From Eretmocerus hayati (Eukaryota > Arthropoda > Insecta > Hymenoptera > Aphelinidae): DNA of 64,000 nt. Positions 1 to 10,160 of this stretch are shown here, one piece after another; the stretch's first letter is position 1; the number at the start of each line of letters is the position of its first letter. The notes under the pieces were generated by a model that worked only from the letters and a program-made list of their open reading frames with translations, made no database searches and was not told the origin of the DNA. Made by a program: the position numbers and the translations under genes. The DNA lies in the NCBI GenBank assembly GCA_029851415.1, contig CM056742.1, forward strand, positions 100,980,976 through 101,044,975, given 5' to 3'.

Positions 1-831
1 TTTGATGAATGTTTGATGAATTGTTGATGAATGATTGATGAAGTAGTTATGATGTTGGTAAGTTGTGAGCTGATGAAGATGATGAATGAACGATGATGAT
101 GGGGAATATATGAAATTAGAAAGAATGAATGCCTCGCCCTCCTACTTAGAGAAATGTTATGTGCATGCAGGAATTGTTCTCCAAGTAGGCGATCATTGGC
201 ATCGTACGATTATAAATGTTTAATGAGAATGAAAAACATGGTGAGTGAATGTGTGTATTGAAGATGATGAATAGATGATGATGATGAAAATGGAGTGAAT
301 GAATGAAGGAATTGATGTGAGCTGATATGAAATGATGATGAATGAGTTGGAATGTATGATGAGTGAATATGTGTTGAAGATGATAACGAGCAAGAACGAT
401 AGGAATGGAGTGAATGGATGTTGGTAAGATGTGAGTTGATGAGGTGATGAAGGTAATGAATGAATGATAATAATGGGAAATGTATGAAATGAGAGAGAAT
501 GAATGCCTCACCCTCCTACTCAGAGAAGTCTTATGTGAATGCAGGAATTGTTCTCTAAGTAGGCGATCATTGACATTGTATGATTATGAGTTGTTTAATG
601 AGAATGGAAATGATGGTGAGTAAATTTGCGTATTGAAAATGATGAATGAATGGTGATGATGGAAATGGAGTGAATGAATGAGGGAAGTGATGTGAGCTGA
701 TGAAATGATGACGATGAATGAGTTGGAATGTATAAGTAGTGAATATGTGTTGAAGATGATAACGAGAAAGAATGATATGAATGGAGTGAATGGTTGTTGG
801 TGAGGTGTGAGTTAGAGAAGTCACATAAGAT
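1..831. repeat. Purine-rich satellite with hairpin modules, 374-bp period
   Basis: The stretch is built of degenerate TGAATGA/GATGATGA words around a short module that ends in AAGTAGGCGATCATTGGC. The module occurs near 183 and again near 557, giving a period of about 374 bases, and the flanking spacers also align (for example the text around 245-430 against 605-800). Each module starts with CCTACTTAGAGAA or CCTACTCAGAGAA and closes with a near-complementary TTCTCCAAGTAGG or TTCTCTAAGTAGG, so it can fold as a hairpin (141-189 and 515-563). Long open frames on the minus strand here follow from the low-complexity composition and are not genes. Confidence 0.8.
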
Positions 832-1080
832 CAGTTTAAAAATGGATTCATCAATGTGTTGAAATTAGGGGGAGGCAATCAGTTTCAAATCAGGATGTTT
901 GATGAGTTCACAATCATAATATGTGATCAGTTTTAAATCAGGATAAACAAAAAATATACTTTGAGAATGTAATCAGTCAAGAATCAGGGAGCAGTGAATA
1001 CGTGTGTAACGGAGTCATAACTTGAATCTTGAGAAATTGCGAGAGAGTTTGTTTTAGATTATATCGCTACCTCCTCCAAA

Positions 1081-1138
1081 GAAGAACACTCCCCAATGTA
1101 TAAGCCATATGCTTATACATTGGGAAGTGTTTTTCTTC
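1081..1138. repeat. Palindrome 1 (fold-back hairpin)
   Basis: The left arm GAAGAACACTCCCCAATG followed by TATAAG is answered by CTTATACATTGGG then AAGTGTTTTTCTTC. The arms are about 24 bases, nearly perfect, with a loop of about 7 bases. It could be a snap-back MITE remnant or a cruciform-forming site. Confidence 0.75.
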
Positions 1139-1190
1139 GTGGGAAGTATCGATATCAAAGATGTGAGTGTAATAGTATATTATGCGTCGA

Positions 1191-1251
1191 GTGCCAAAAC
1201 CTTTGTTCTTTGCGATAACAAGGTTATCGTGAAGAACAAAGTTTTTGGCAC
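1191..1251. repeat. Palindrome 2 (fold-back hairpin)
   Basis: GTGCCAAAACCTTTGTTC at the left is mirrored by GAACAAAGTTTTTGGCAC at the right. The inner part GCGATAAC..GTTATCG is also complementary. Arms are about 29 bases with a 3-base loop. It lies about 50 bases after palindrome 1 and does not share its sequence. Confidence 0.8.
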
Positions 1252-1490
1252 GAGAGGCATAAGCCGGTTCGCGCGTCGAGCCGTGTGAATGTAAATTTCA
1301 AAGCCAAATTTCATGTGAGGTTGTGAAACTGAGCATTATGAGGTTGAAATTAAGTATATATGTTTATGAAATGAATGTTTATGAAAGGATGAAATCAAAT
1401 TCGAAGATGAATGGGTGATTTGTGAAAGGGATGTGGAGTGGACGATTTTGAAATGATGCTGGGAGATTGAATGGTATGAATCGAGAAGGA

Positions 1491-3119
1491 GTGAGGGAAT
1501 GTCATATGGTGATTGAGTCTGGAAATTGCCTCAATCTCCTATTTGGTGATGAATCCGGACGCAACATCTGCACCCAGAGACGGCTTACCTGCGTGCAGAG
1601 ATCCAGCGCCAAGTAGGCGATCATTGGCGTGTGTGGAAATCGGGAGTTGATGATAAATGAATGATCTTCAACGTGAGACATGTAATGTATGGTATGAAAT
1701 GATACTGGACGATGGATTTGGCATTGAATGAAGAAGAGTCGAGAAATAGAATGAAAGATGGAATGAAATGAGATACGAGAATAAGGCGAACAATGACAAG
1801 TGAATTATAACGTGTGCGAAGATTGAATTCTGGAGATGAATGGAGGATTATGGATATAGAAAGTGGAGTGAATGATATGGAATGATGCTGGATGATTGAA
1901 TTTGATAAAATGAGAAAAATGAGAGAATGAAATGAAATCAAATGAGTAAAATGATGAAAATGATTATGGATTATGAAGTTGCCGCACTCTCTTATTTGGT
2001 GATGAATCCAGACGCAAAATCTGCACCCGGAGGCGGCTTACCTGCGTACAAAGATTCATCGCCGAGTAAGCGATCATTGGCGTGTGTGGAGAGTGAAATT
2101 TGATGACGCGTGGATGCTCTCTCGAGTGAGACATTTAGTAAATGATATGGGATGATACTGGGTGAGTCATTAGAGAAATTAAAAAGGAAATGATGATAGA
2201 ATAAAGTGGAGAATGAGAAATCAATGCGAATATGCGCACAAAATGAATTACGGAGAACAATATATGACTTTGTGCATGGAATGCGGAGTGAATTATGAAA
2301 TAATCCCGGATAAGTGAATGGTATCGAATGAATGCAAATATGGAAGATGAAATGGAAAATGAGATGGAATGGGAAGAGAGAATGACACGAAATGAAAAAT
2401 GGGAGGGAATAAAATAAATCGAATGATGAAAATGGTGATGAAGTATGAGAGTTACTTCACCCTCCTATTCGGTGACGGATCTGGACGCAACATCTGCACC
2501 CGGAGGTGGCTCAACTCCGTCCAAGGATTCATCACCAAGTAGGCAATTAATGGCGCAAATAAAGAGTAGAATTCGAAGACGAATGAACTATCTTTCTCGT
2601 GAGACATGTGTGAATGATTGGATGATTTGAAATGAGACTGGATGAATGAATGATATGAATGAAAAAAATGAGGGAATAAAATGAGAGATGAAATGGAATG
2701 AGATAAAAGAATCGAACAAGATGAGGGATGAATTGGAACGTGATCAAACGGAGTGAATAATGAAATGAAATCGAATAAGTCATACGATAAGAATGATAAT
2801 GAAGGCGATTATTGGCGTGTGCTAAGAGTGAATTTCGAAGATGAATGAATAATTTTGTACATGAGATGTAGAGTGGATGATATGAAATAAGGCTGGATGA
2901 GTGGATGATATGATGTTAGAAATGAGATATGAAGGTAATGATATGGAATGATGCTGATTGAGTTAATGATATGAAATGGAAAAAATGAGAAAATGGAATG
3001 GAAGTCATGAGAGAATGAAACGGAATGGAACATGAAGTGGAATAAAATGAGTCATATTGGTCACCTCGGCCGCCTATTTGGGAATGAATCTGGACGCAAC
3101 TCTTGCAGACAGAGGCGAC
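1491..3119. repeat. Hairpin satellite, about 455-470 bp units
   Basis: A module of about 90 bases begins CCTATTTGGTGATGAATCC, continues GGACGCAACATCTGCACC and ends AAGTAGGCGATCATTGGC. It recurs near 1538, 1991, 2464 and, truncated, 2795 and 3073. Spacers of GAATGGAATGA-type words separate the modules. The first and last parts of each module are complementary (for example CTTATTTGGTGATGAATC with GATTCATCGCCGAGTAAG). The small open frames inside are composition artefacts. Confidence 0.8.
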
Positions 3120-3123
3120 TTAA

Positions 3124-3558
3124 GGAGGTTCAATGGTCTTGACGAAGATGTAGAGATCGCGAGACGAAACCTTTTACATAATTATCTCTGAGACAAAAAA
3201 ATACTCTATGAATTTTTTCAGTATTTTTCACCAGGCGTGTTTCCGAGATCTAAGCTCTTACATTTTTCGAAATAACATGGGCTCTCATGGACGGCGCCAC
3301 CAAAACAAGCCTAGCACCTCATGAGATGTAGAGAAAATTCTATTAAAATATTGAGACGATAGAGAATTTCCTAAAGAACAATAACACCTTTCGGTGATCA
3401 CAGCTTACCATGCATTTTGTGGAAATATGATCGAATCCTTGTCAAAAATCGTCAACATATAGGTATACTCGCCGTGTATTTTCGTGCAGCCGAGCGACAG
3501 GTTAGGTTAGTTTTCGTCTTCCTCCCTCACCGATCCCTCATGACACCATCGAACCTCC
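3124..3558. mobile_element. TTAA-flanked MITE (piggyBac-type target duplication)
   Basis: The element starts GGAGGTTCAATGGT and ends ACCATCGAACCTCC, an inverted repeat of about 14 bases with one mismatch. TTAA is present directly on both sides (3120-3123 and 3559-3562). It sits in the loop of a hairpin-satellite unit: left flank GAGGCGACTTAA and right flank TTAAGTGCGTGCGGAG rejoin to match the loop of the uninterrupted units (GGCTTACCTGCGTGCAGAG near 1580). No transposase is encoded in its 435 bases. A TTAA duplication is typical of the piggyBac superfamily, but the terminus is not the usual CCC, so the superfamily is an inference. Confidence 0.75.
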
Positions 3559-3800
3559 TTAAGTGCGTGCGGAGATTTTTCCCAAATGGGCAATCATTGG
3601 CTTACATGAAGAGTGTCTTCCGATGCTGAATGAATGATTTTCTAAGTAAGACATGGAGTGAATCATATGAAAAGATGCAGGATAAGTAAATGGTATAATT
3701 CCGTGTATGAAATGTGGTGTGATTCATTTGAAATGGTAATGGACGAGTCGAAGACATAAAAAGGAAAGAAATGAGAGAATAAAACGAAATGAAGCACTCT
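3559..3800. repeat. Remainder of the hairpin satellite unit split by the MITE
   Basis: The right arm GATTTTTCCCAAATGGG (3574-3590) is followed by the usual CAATCATTGGC and the GAATGAATGA-type spacer. It completes the unit whose left arm lies at 3073-3090. Confidence 0.7.
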
Positions 3801-4189
3801 ACAAAAAGACAATTGCAAAATGCTTTCTCATCTCCTATTAACTATTTGCAACATTGAAACCTTATCCACCCATCATCATCCCATTTCGACTTGGAACCCA
3901 TCTCTACGATTTCAATGGAAATACATTAGTGACTAGAGTTCCTCTAATTACATTGGAAAAATTATCGAAAGATCAAAATTGAAGAATGAATTGTTTCTCT
4001 CAGTTTTTTCAAGAATTTTGTGAATGGTCATATTTTGGTTTGATAATTTGGAGAAGAAGTTGAATATGTAGAGTTGAAGATTGGCTAAGTGAATCGCTAT
4101 GGGATTGGGAACAGTCCATGAAGAATTCATGAAGATCAGTGGAATAGTTCTCGAGATTAGGAAAGGAATTCAGAAGTCAGAATCAAGTA
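3801..4189. other. Stretch without recognisable feature
   Basis: AT-rich sequence with no convincing coding frame and no repeat that I could match elsewhere in the window. Confidence 0.5.
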
Positions 4190-5560
4190 AGAGTTTAACT
4201 CTGAGTTAAAACTTCGCAGGATCATAATGAATTGATGGATGTAGCTCGAAAAGGACCAGATCCATTGTGTGATGAGGTTGTGACTCAAACTTCTGAAGAG
4301 ATTGATGAGAGTGTCTACGAGTTTTAGAGTGACATAGAAGGGTTGGTGAGGAGAATTTTCCGACGAAAATGGGAGTCATAATCAGAATTCCCTATCAACC
4401 AATCTCAATAAAATAATCGAGAAATACTTGAACAACAATATTTGACAATTTATATTGAGAGTTTCAGATGCTAGGATGTTTGGACAAACATGGTCTAAAA
4501 AATGAGTCGAAACCTAAAAAAAGTAATTATATGTGGAAGGAAGAGTATTAAGATCCATGAAGCTTTCATTACAGTGGGCTCATCACTGAACCATTTTAGA
4601 TAAACCTTCAGAATTTCAAGACGGTCGGTCGAGGGATTCAGGAGAACTCCCCTGACTAAGAGAGAACATACGGATATACACAAGATGTAGTAGAAAATGA
4701 TTCACGGAAAGAGTTTATATAATGCAAGTGCAATGATGGGGGTACCAGTTGATAGGTCGCGACGAGCAAAATGAAATGGATGAACTTGCATTAAGGCAGA
4801 GCTAGAAGTGAGTGAATGGTCAAAAAGAAGAGACTTGTGCACTTTTTAAGCCGGGGAGAGGGAATTGAAACCCAAATCCAAGTTTAAACAATTTATAGAT
4901 CTAAAATAAATCGGATGATCATGCTTCAGAGAGACTAGATCCATTGTCGGGGGAGCTCGAGCAATGCCTAGGATTTCTAAAGGGTTCGGTCGAAGTGCTC
5001 ACGATATTTTGAGTGACATAGAAGGAGAAATGAAGAATTGTTCAGCAAAAAATGAGAACACTGATCAGGATTGGGTATCAACTAATCTCTCCAGAGTAAT
5101 CGAAAATTAGCAGCAGTAGGCGACAATTTGTATCGAGAATCTTGAGATACATTCGATTATGTTAGTTCGGGGCGCTCCAAACGGTGAAAACCAGCAGAAT
5201 CGAATGAACCTTCAGATATCAGAACGTTTTGACCACTACACTCTGAGAATTGTGTTGAATTTCAGGTAATGAATTTGACGTGGAAGAAGGAGTATTGAGA
5301 AAGTGGAGCTATCAATGGACTGGGCTCATTTCTGATCGATTGAGAATAGACCCTAAAAGTTTTAAGAAGATTGGTCCGGGGGTTCAGGAGAACTCGCGTG
5401 AAAGAGGGAAGGCAATATACAGGTACACGCACATACAAACATAAACAACGTGTAGTTTCATTAAATTCACAGAGTGCGCTGTACATGAGATGTGGAATGT
5501 ATAGGGGATGCCATTTGATAGGTTTCGTCGAGTAGAATGAGATGAATGAATCTGCATTGG
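4190..5560. repeat. Diverged direct duplication, offset about 690-750 bp
   Basis: Segments of 4190-4800 recur in the same order in 4905-5560. Examples are AGATCCATTGT, AGTGACATAGAAGG, the GTCGAGG/GTCCGGG GGTTCAGGAGAACTC stretch, CATTTGATAGGT or CAGTTGATAGGT, and GAATGAATCTGCATT or GGATGAACTTGCATT. Divergence is heavy and indels are frequent, so this is an old tandem duplication or two copies of one dispersed repeat. No coding capacity is evident. Confidence 0.5.
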
Positions 5561-6534
5561 GGTATGGTTGGGACTAGAGGGTCAGAAATGAGGCGGGAAT
5601 TTCCGCGAGTGAGGTGGTAAATGTACGTAGAATGAGATGGTAGTGGAAGTTTGCATGACAATACGTAATAAGTTCTAAATTGAGAGCAGTTGAGTTTTAA
5701 GCCTCATCAATGCCCCACAGTCAGAGTGCTCACTCGTCCGAAAAACTCTGTAAAATCTGGCAGCTCAGGGAATTTGATCTGGGTCTCTGAAAAGTTTGGA
5801 ATCTCAGGGAATCGGGATGATTTTAGGAAAAAAGTCTGGAATTCATATGCTGACGGTCGATATAGTGTATCATCAGGATTAAAGTTAGGAACGATATTAT
5901 TAATTTCATCTGAGTTATTTTTCTTTGATAGAATATTTTTGGATTTGCTTTCTTGATCTGCTTTGATTGACTATAACCGAACGAGCTTGGCGAGCGAGTA
6001 ACTCCATGTATTTCCATTGGCTCATGTTGAGCAGTCATCGGGTATTAGTGGCATAGTGAGTGGTATAACGTCTCCAAATGTGTTAGAGGGGTATCATTAT
6101 GCATTTTCATAAAAAACTACCCCTTAAAAATGATGGTGCATTCATAGCCATGAGCAAAATGCAATCTCACAGCAATGTCTCGTTTTGAGGATTGCATCGC
6201 CCAAGCGGGTATGGGAACCAAGATGGGGTATTAATTTATGATTCCCATTGTACTTCCCGTGTGAAATTCGAATTTGAGCTCACTTTCTTCCTTACAAGTC
6301 AAGTTTTTATTGTCATCGCGGAGAACTGTCGTGATTTTCCATAGTCCACTTTGATTCGGCGGATAAAAACTCGATTAAGTCCTACAATTCAATTATTTTA
6401 AAAAGTAGAATCATCCTCATGTATTGGTAATTATTGGAGAAAACATTGACATTTTTACATCTTCGCGAGCTTTCGTACACTATGGCCGAGCGAGCTCGTG
6501 AGCGAGGCAGTTCTGCTAGTGAGATCAGAATCAA
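5561..6534. other. Stretch without recognisable gene
   Basis: Short open frames are present but none resembles a known family. Two imperfect motifs CCGAACGAGC..GGCGAGCGAG (5971) and CCGAGCGAGC..GTGAGCGAGG (6485) are the only structure I noticed. Confidence 0.4.
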
Positions 6535-7158
6535 CTTCCAAGATTTGCTTTGTAGAATGAATTTGAATGGAAATCAAACCCTCCCACCGCCTCCCATGTG
6601 GGTAGCGCATGGGATAAACTTATTCGACCTGTAAAAGAAATCTCTGCGTGCCGTCCTCAAGGAAAGATCGATGTTTAAAAAATGCTCCAAACTATTCTAG
6701 TAGAAATTGAACACACTTTGAATTCAAGACATCTCACTCACGTCTCCCTTGATCCTGAAGACGAAGAAGCTCTAACACCGAATCAATTTTCGATCGGAGA
6801 ATCATCAGGCACATGACGTTTAATAGAACATGTCGGAAATACCGCAGGTTCTAGGAAACAATGGCATTTAGCCCAATATTATACAGATTTATTCTAGCAA
6901 AGATAGCTCAAAGAATATTTACCCACCCTTGTGCCTCGTAGGAAATGGTTCAATTTAGATTGTCCACTTAGAGTTAATGAGCTTGTTTCAGTATGTGATG
7001 ATCAATTGCCACGCAATGGCTGGAGGGATGGTAGAATTTTACGTGTATTTCCTGGTTCTGATAGACAGGTACGAAGTGTAGAGTTAAAATTTGCCAATGG
7101 TATCTTGATGAGACCTAGGAGAAAATCCATTTGTTTCGGAAGTGTACAAAACGCGTAA
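6535..7158 (+). pseudogene. BEL/Pao retrotransposon pol, integrase C-terminal end (broken)
   Basis: This is the end of a BEL/Pao polyprotein: the last part of the integrase plus the C-terminal domain known as DUF5641. Integrase would insert the element's cDNA into chromosomes. Visible in order: a stretch equivalent to EWKxNPPTASHVGSAWDKLIRPV (from about 6560); then ILVEIEHTLNSR and LTHVSLDPEDEEALTPNQF, with the family signature NSRPLTH..DPEDxEALTPN (about 6690-6790); then a WHLAQYYTDLF..LKEYLPTL region (about 6860-6930). The DUF5641 core follows at 6931-7158 with DDQLPRNGW, the GRILRVFPGSDRQVR signature and a closing RP. Several frameshifts and stops separate these blocks. No LTR, gag, protease or reverse transcriptase is visible nearby, so it is an isolated dead fragment. 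Confidence 0.85.
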
Positions 7159-7689
7159 ATTTTGTCCATGGAGAAAAATTTTCTCGATTCAATTTTAAAT
7201 ATAAATTGACTATTTTGGAAAGATGATGAGTCTGATGAGAATTATGTTAATATTGTGAAACTCATCGTAAATTTATTATTCATTTTGGACGAGTCGTTAA
7301 CCGATGGGATCTCATGCATTTTCCATGATTTGTGAAGATATTAATGGTAAAACTGAACACTTAATGAGTAACTGACCGATTCCATGTAAGATCAGACAGT
7401 CAAAAATTGCTCAAGTCTCAAATCTCTTCCAGGATGAAATATATGTTTCTAAGGACAAATTAACGAGACATATGGTCACAGTTATGGTCAGTTGAACATA
7501 TGGTCACACGATACCACGAGGGAGCATCCTGCTTATCTCTTTTATCAGCGTTTTTTGTGACTAGCGTGGGGCGAAGTTGTCAGGGCCAATGATAATTTAG
7601 ATTGATGCAACCAAGCGTAGTCGTGCTATATTATTCCAAGCGCATGTGAGCCGAAAAGGAACTGTCTGTGAGAGTTCAACTAATCCAGA
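7159..7689. other. Stretch without recognisable feature
   Basis: No coding frame or repeat family is recognised between the BEL/Pao remnant and the minus-strand LINE remnant. Confidence 0.5.
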
Positions 7690-8220
7690 GTAAACCCAAT
7701 ATCACTCTGGATCAGATCAACTCGCTGGAGTCGACTGACTTCATCGAGATTCCTCACAGAAATAATTCTCCGAAGAGTCAATGATATTGGGATTTGTGAA
7801 TCGACATTGGAAAACTATTTTCTCATTTCTCTACAGTTGACCTCAGATTTGAGGCCATCTTCGAAGAGGATTATCAATCGGGGTTTGATCTTCGAGATGT
7901 TCATCAAAGAAAACATGCCTTTGACTGACATATGGAGTCATTTCCAAGGGCTGAAGGGATGTGGATGACCTGTGTTCAATGAAGGCTGGTAAATTCCGAG
8001 CCAGAAATAGGTTTAAGCATGTGTATGTCATGCAGAAGCTCATCTTTGCTAGTAGCATTATGGGAAGGGCTCGATCTCACAAAGAAGGAAAGGTAAGCAT
8101 TACATGAATCTTTGAAGGACGTAGACTCAGAATTATGCCGCGCCATCATGGATATGAGGTCACCTCTCACTCTACTTTGCTCATATGGAGGAAAGAGTGG
8201 GCACGGTGCTCCTTAATCCA
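7690..8220 (-). pseudogene. LINE endonuclease remnant, CR1/Jockey-like
   Basis: Read on the minus strand this aligns with the endonuclease end of the LINE at 37.3 kb. Shared blocks are a stretch around TSFKDSCNAY (ASFKDQYNTH in the other copy), TCLNLFLARNLPAFIEHR (TCLDLFLIRNLPACTAHR) and then RLQRVDLIQSDI (QLQRVDLIKSEL). The intact endonuclease nicks target DNA to prime reverse transcription. Many stops and indels break this copy and no catalytic set can be traced. It is a fragment of about 530 bases with neither reverse transcriptase nor 3' end attached. Confidence 0.7.
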
Positions 8221-9647
8221 ATTTGAATAGAATATTTTGTTACTGCTAATATCATTCTGGATCATGTTTTGGGATCCTCTAAATATTACATCCCGATGAG
8301 GATTAAAATCTTCCGCAGAGCCGTTTTGGAGGAATGTAATTTGCAAGATTCTTTGAACCTTGTGAATGATGATGAAAATAGTTCCGGCAGATCGCATCTC
8401 GAAAACTACCGATCGTGGAGAGTCTTTTCGGGGGAAAAACTCATAAAGCAGAATTCGGATCTCAAATTGAGATTTCCATCCATATTTTATACAATAGTGG
8501 TCAAGTAGGGATCAATATGGATCGATATGGAGCATAGAATTGCTAATGATCACTCCAACATCATCAACCGATACAGATCGTTGAGTTGGGATACTGTACG
8601 GCGGTCGTCTCACGACACCGTTTTCTTCCTGCCGCGGATTCTTCGCGAGTTCAAACGGCTACATTTGTTGACATAGTCTTCATATTCTCTCTACACAATA
8701 CTTCTAGTGTAGATGTGTGCCAGCATATTTGATTACAAAAATCAATTTCGGAACTGTAGCTATTGCCTCACTCAACTAGTATCTTGGAGATTTTCGAATG
8801 CTTCAAATGTGTCTTCAAACCTTGTGGGAATGGGTCGAATTGCTATCTCAAACGGCTGGCAATCATCATTTCCTTGACTGTATGCAGATTCTTTTATCTT
8901 GATATTGAAGGACCATCCATTGGATTACGAGGATCCAAAGTGTAACTGCTGTGTTCGTGAAAAGAGAAAATCATGGTCCCATCAAAAAAAATAAGATGGA
9001 TATATGTAGATCTTGAGACGATTTTCTCAATTATCATCATGATTACAGAAATTCACGTGGTGCTCCGTGTCGTACGCATGAGGAGCATGTGAATTGAGTT
9101 GAATCTGGCAATGAGGGGATGAATACTCCAAAATCACCAAGAATAGTGGATTGTTTCCGAAGAGCCCAAGATAGCTCCACAGCTTTGGAGCAGGTAACAG
9201 CTCCGGCGACAGTGGTGGCGGGAACTCCTTGACTTAATACGGCTGTCGGGGGGAGGTAGTTCATTGAAGGCGGGATTTATCAACCTTAACTCCCTGACAG
9301 ATGAGATCGAGCATCTTCGCCTGCTCGTCGCTGATGATCCCTCCTTCCATCTTTTCGGGGTGGCTAAGTCGTGTCTCGATGAGTTTGTGGATGATAGTCT
9401 GGCATAGATTCCAGGATTTTCACTGCTACGGCAGGACCGGGATAGGAATAGTCGTGGTGTTGCTCAAAAGTAGGTGTGTATGTGCCCAATATTTTCAAGT
9501 CGGAAAGATTGGTGGCATCCAATACTTCTGGCCCGGGTTGCCCTGGCATTCCGTAGTAACTTTTTTTTTGTAGCGTACAGCAGGGCAACTCACCCCCGAC
9601 TTGTGGGAGTAATCTTCAGACTTTCCAAGAAAGCCATGCACAAAGAC
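8221..9647. other. Stretch without confident gene
   Basis: Several short frames exist on both strands but none has a recognisable family. A minus-strand frame at 9364-9588 contains a short GMPGQPGPE stretch that could suggest collagen; it has no continued Gly-X-Y repeat and was not accepted. Confidence 0.4.
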
Positions 9648-10099
9648 GATGACATGGAGACTATAGTAAAAGGAGGTGCAATGCAGGTATGATAAATGGT
9701 CGGGGTCTTCGGCGCGTGGCCGAGTGGTGTATAAGTTGGCGGAGATGCATGAAGCGCCGTTCGGTCATCTCCGCCTAGTTATACACCAGAATTTACGCAG
9801 CTCGACCATGGTCAGCTGCATGGATCATGAGGCAATGACTTGCGCCGCGGTAACCCGCTTACAGCTAATATAGCAGCTAAATTCATACATAGCTGCCTAG
9901 AGCTATACCTATATCCATGTCAGGTTTACAATTACCTGTGTAAATTTTGGTGTATAACTTGGCGGAGACGCCCGAACGGCGCTTCGTGCATCTCCGTCAA
10001 CTTGTACACCATGTCGGCCGCGCGCCGAAATCTCGGACCGGCGATGCCTATCCCTTATGCGTTGCGTTGCACCTCCTTTTACTATAGTCTCCATGGACG
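9648..10099. mobile_element. Fold-back element with nested palindromes
   Basis: The left arm starts near CATGGAGACTATAGTAAAAG and the right arm ends near CTTTTACTATAGTCTCCATG, with complementarity running inward for about 150 bases (through GGAGGTGCAA, a GCGCGTGGCCGA block and GGCGGAGATGCATGAAGCGC). Inside each arm a second hairpin pairs GGTGTATAAGTTGGCGGAGA with the following TCTCCGCC..TTATACACC. No protein is encoded. A few bases of CGATG on each outer side may belong to the repeat. Confidence 0.75.
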
Positions 10100-10160
10100 A
10101 TGGGCTCTTTGGCTCATCGCGCCGACTGTGTGGAGATTTTAGTATTAAGATTATGATCTT

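Larger units (their letters stand above)
832..1490. other. Non-coding spacer with two fold-back hairpins
   Basis: No gene is visible. The first part holds loosely repeated words of the form ATCAGTTTCAAATCAGGAT (near 885, 928 and 990). Two strong palindromes lie inside and are listed separately. The end grades into the TGAATG-rich satellite. Confidence 0.6.

Noticed and set aside
146..3033. Several minus-strand open frames rich in His, Ser, Ile and Phe
   Set aside because: They follow the TGAATGA-type satellite in every unit, have no domain and are explained by absence of stops in a low-complexity sequence.
9364..9588. Possible collagen gene on the minus strand
   Set aside because: Only one short GMPGQPGPE stretch; no sustained Gly-X-Y repeat and no flanking exons.
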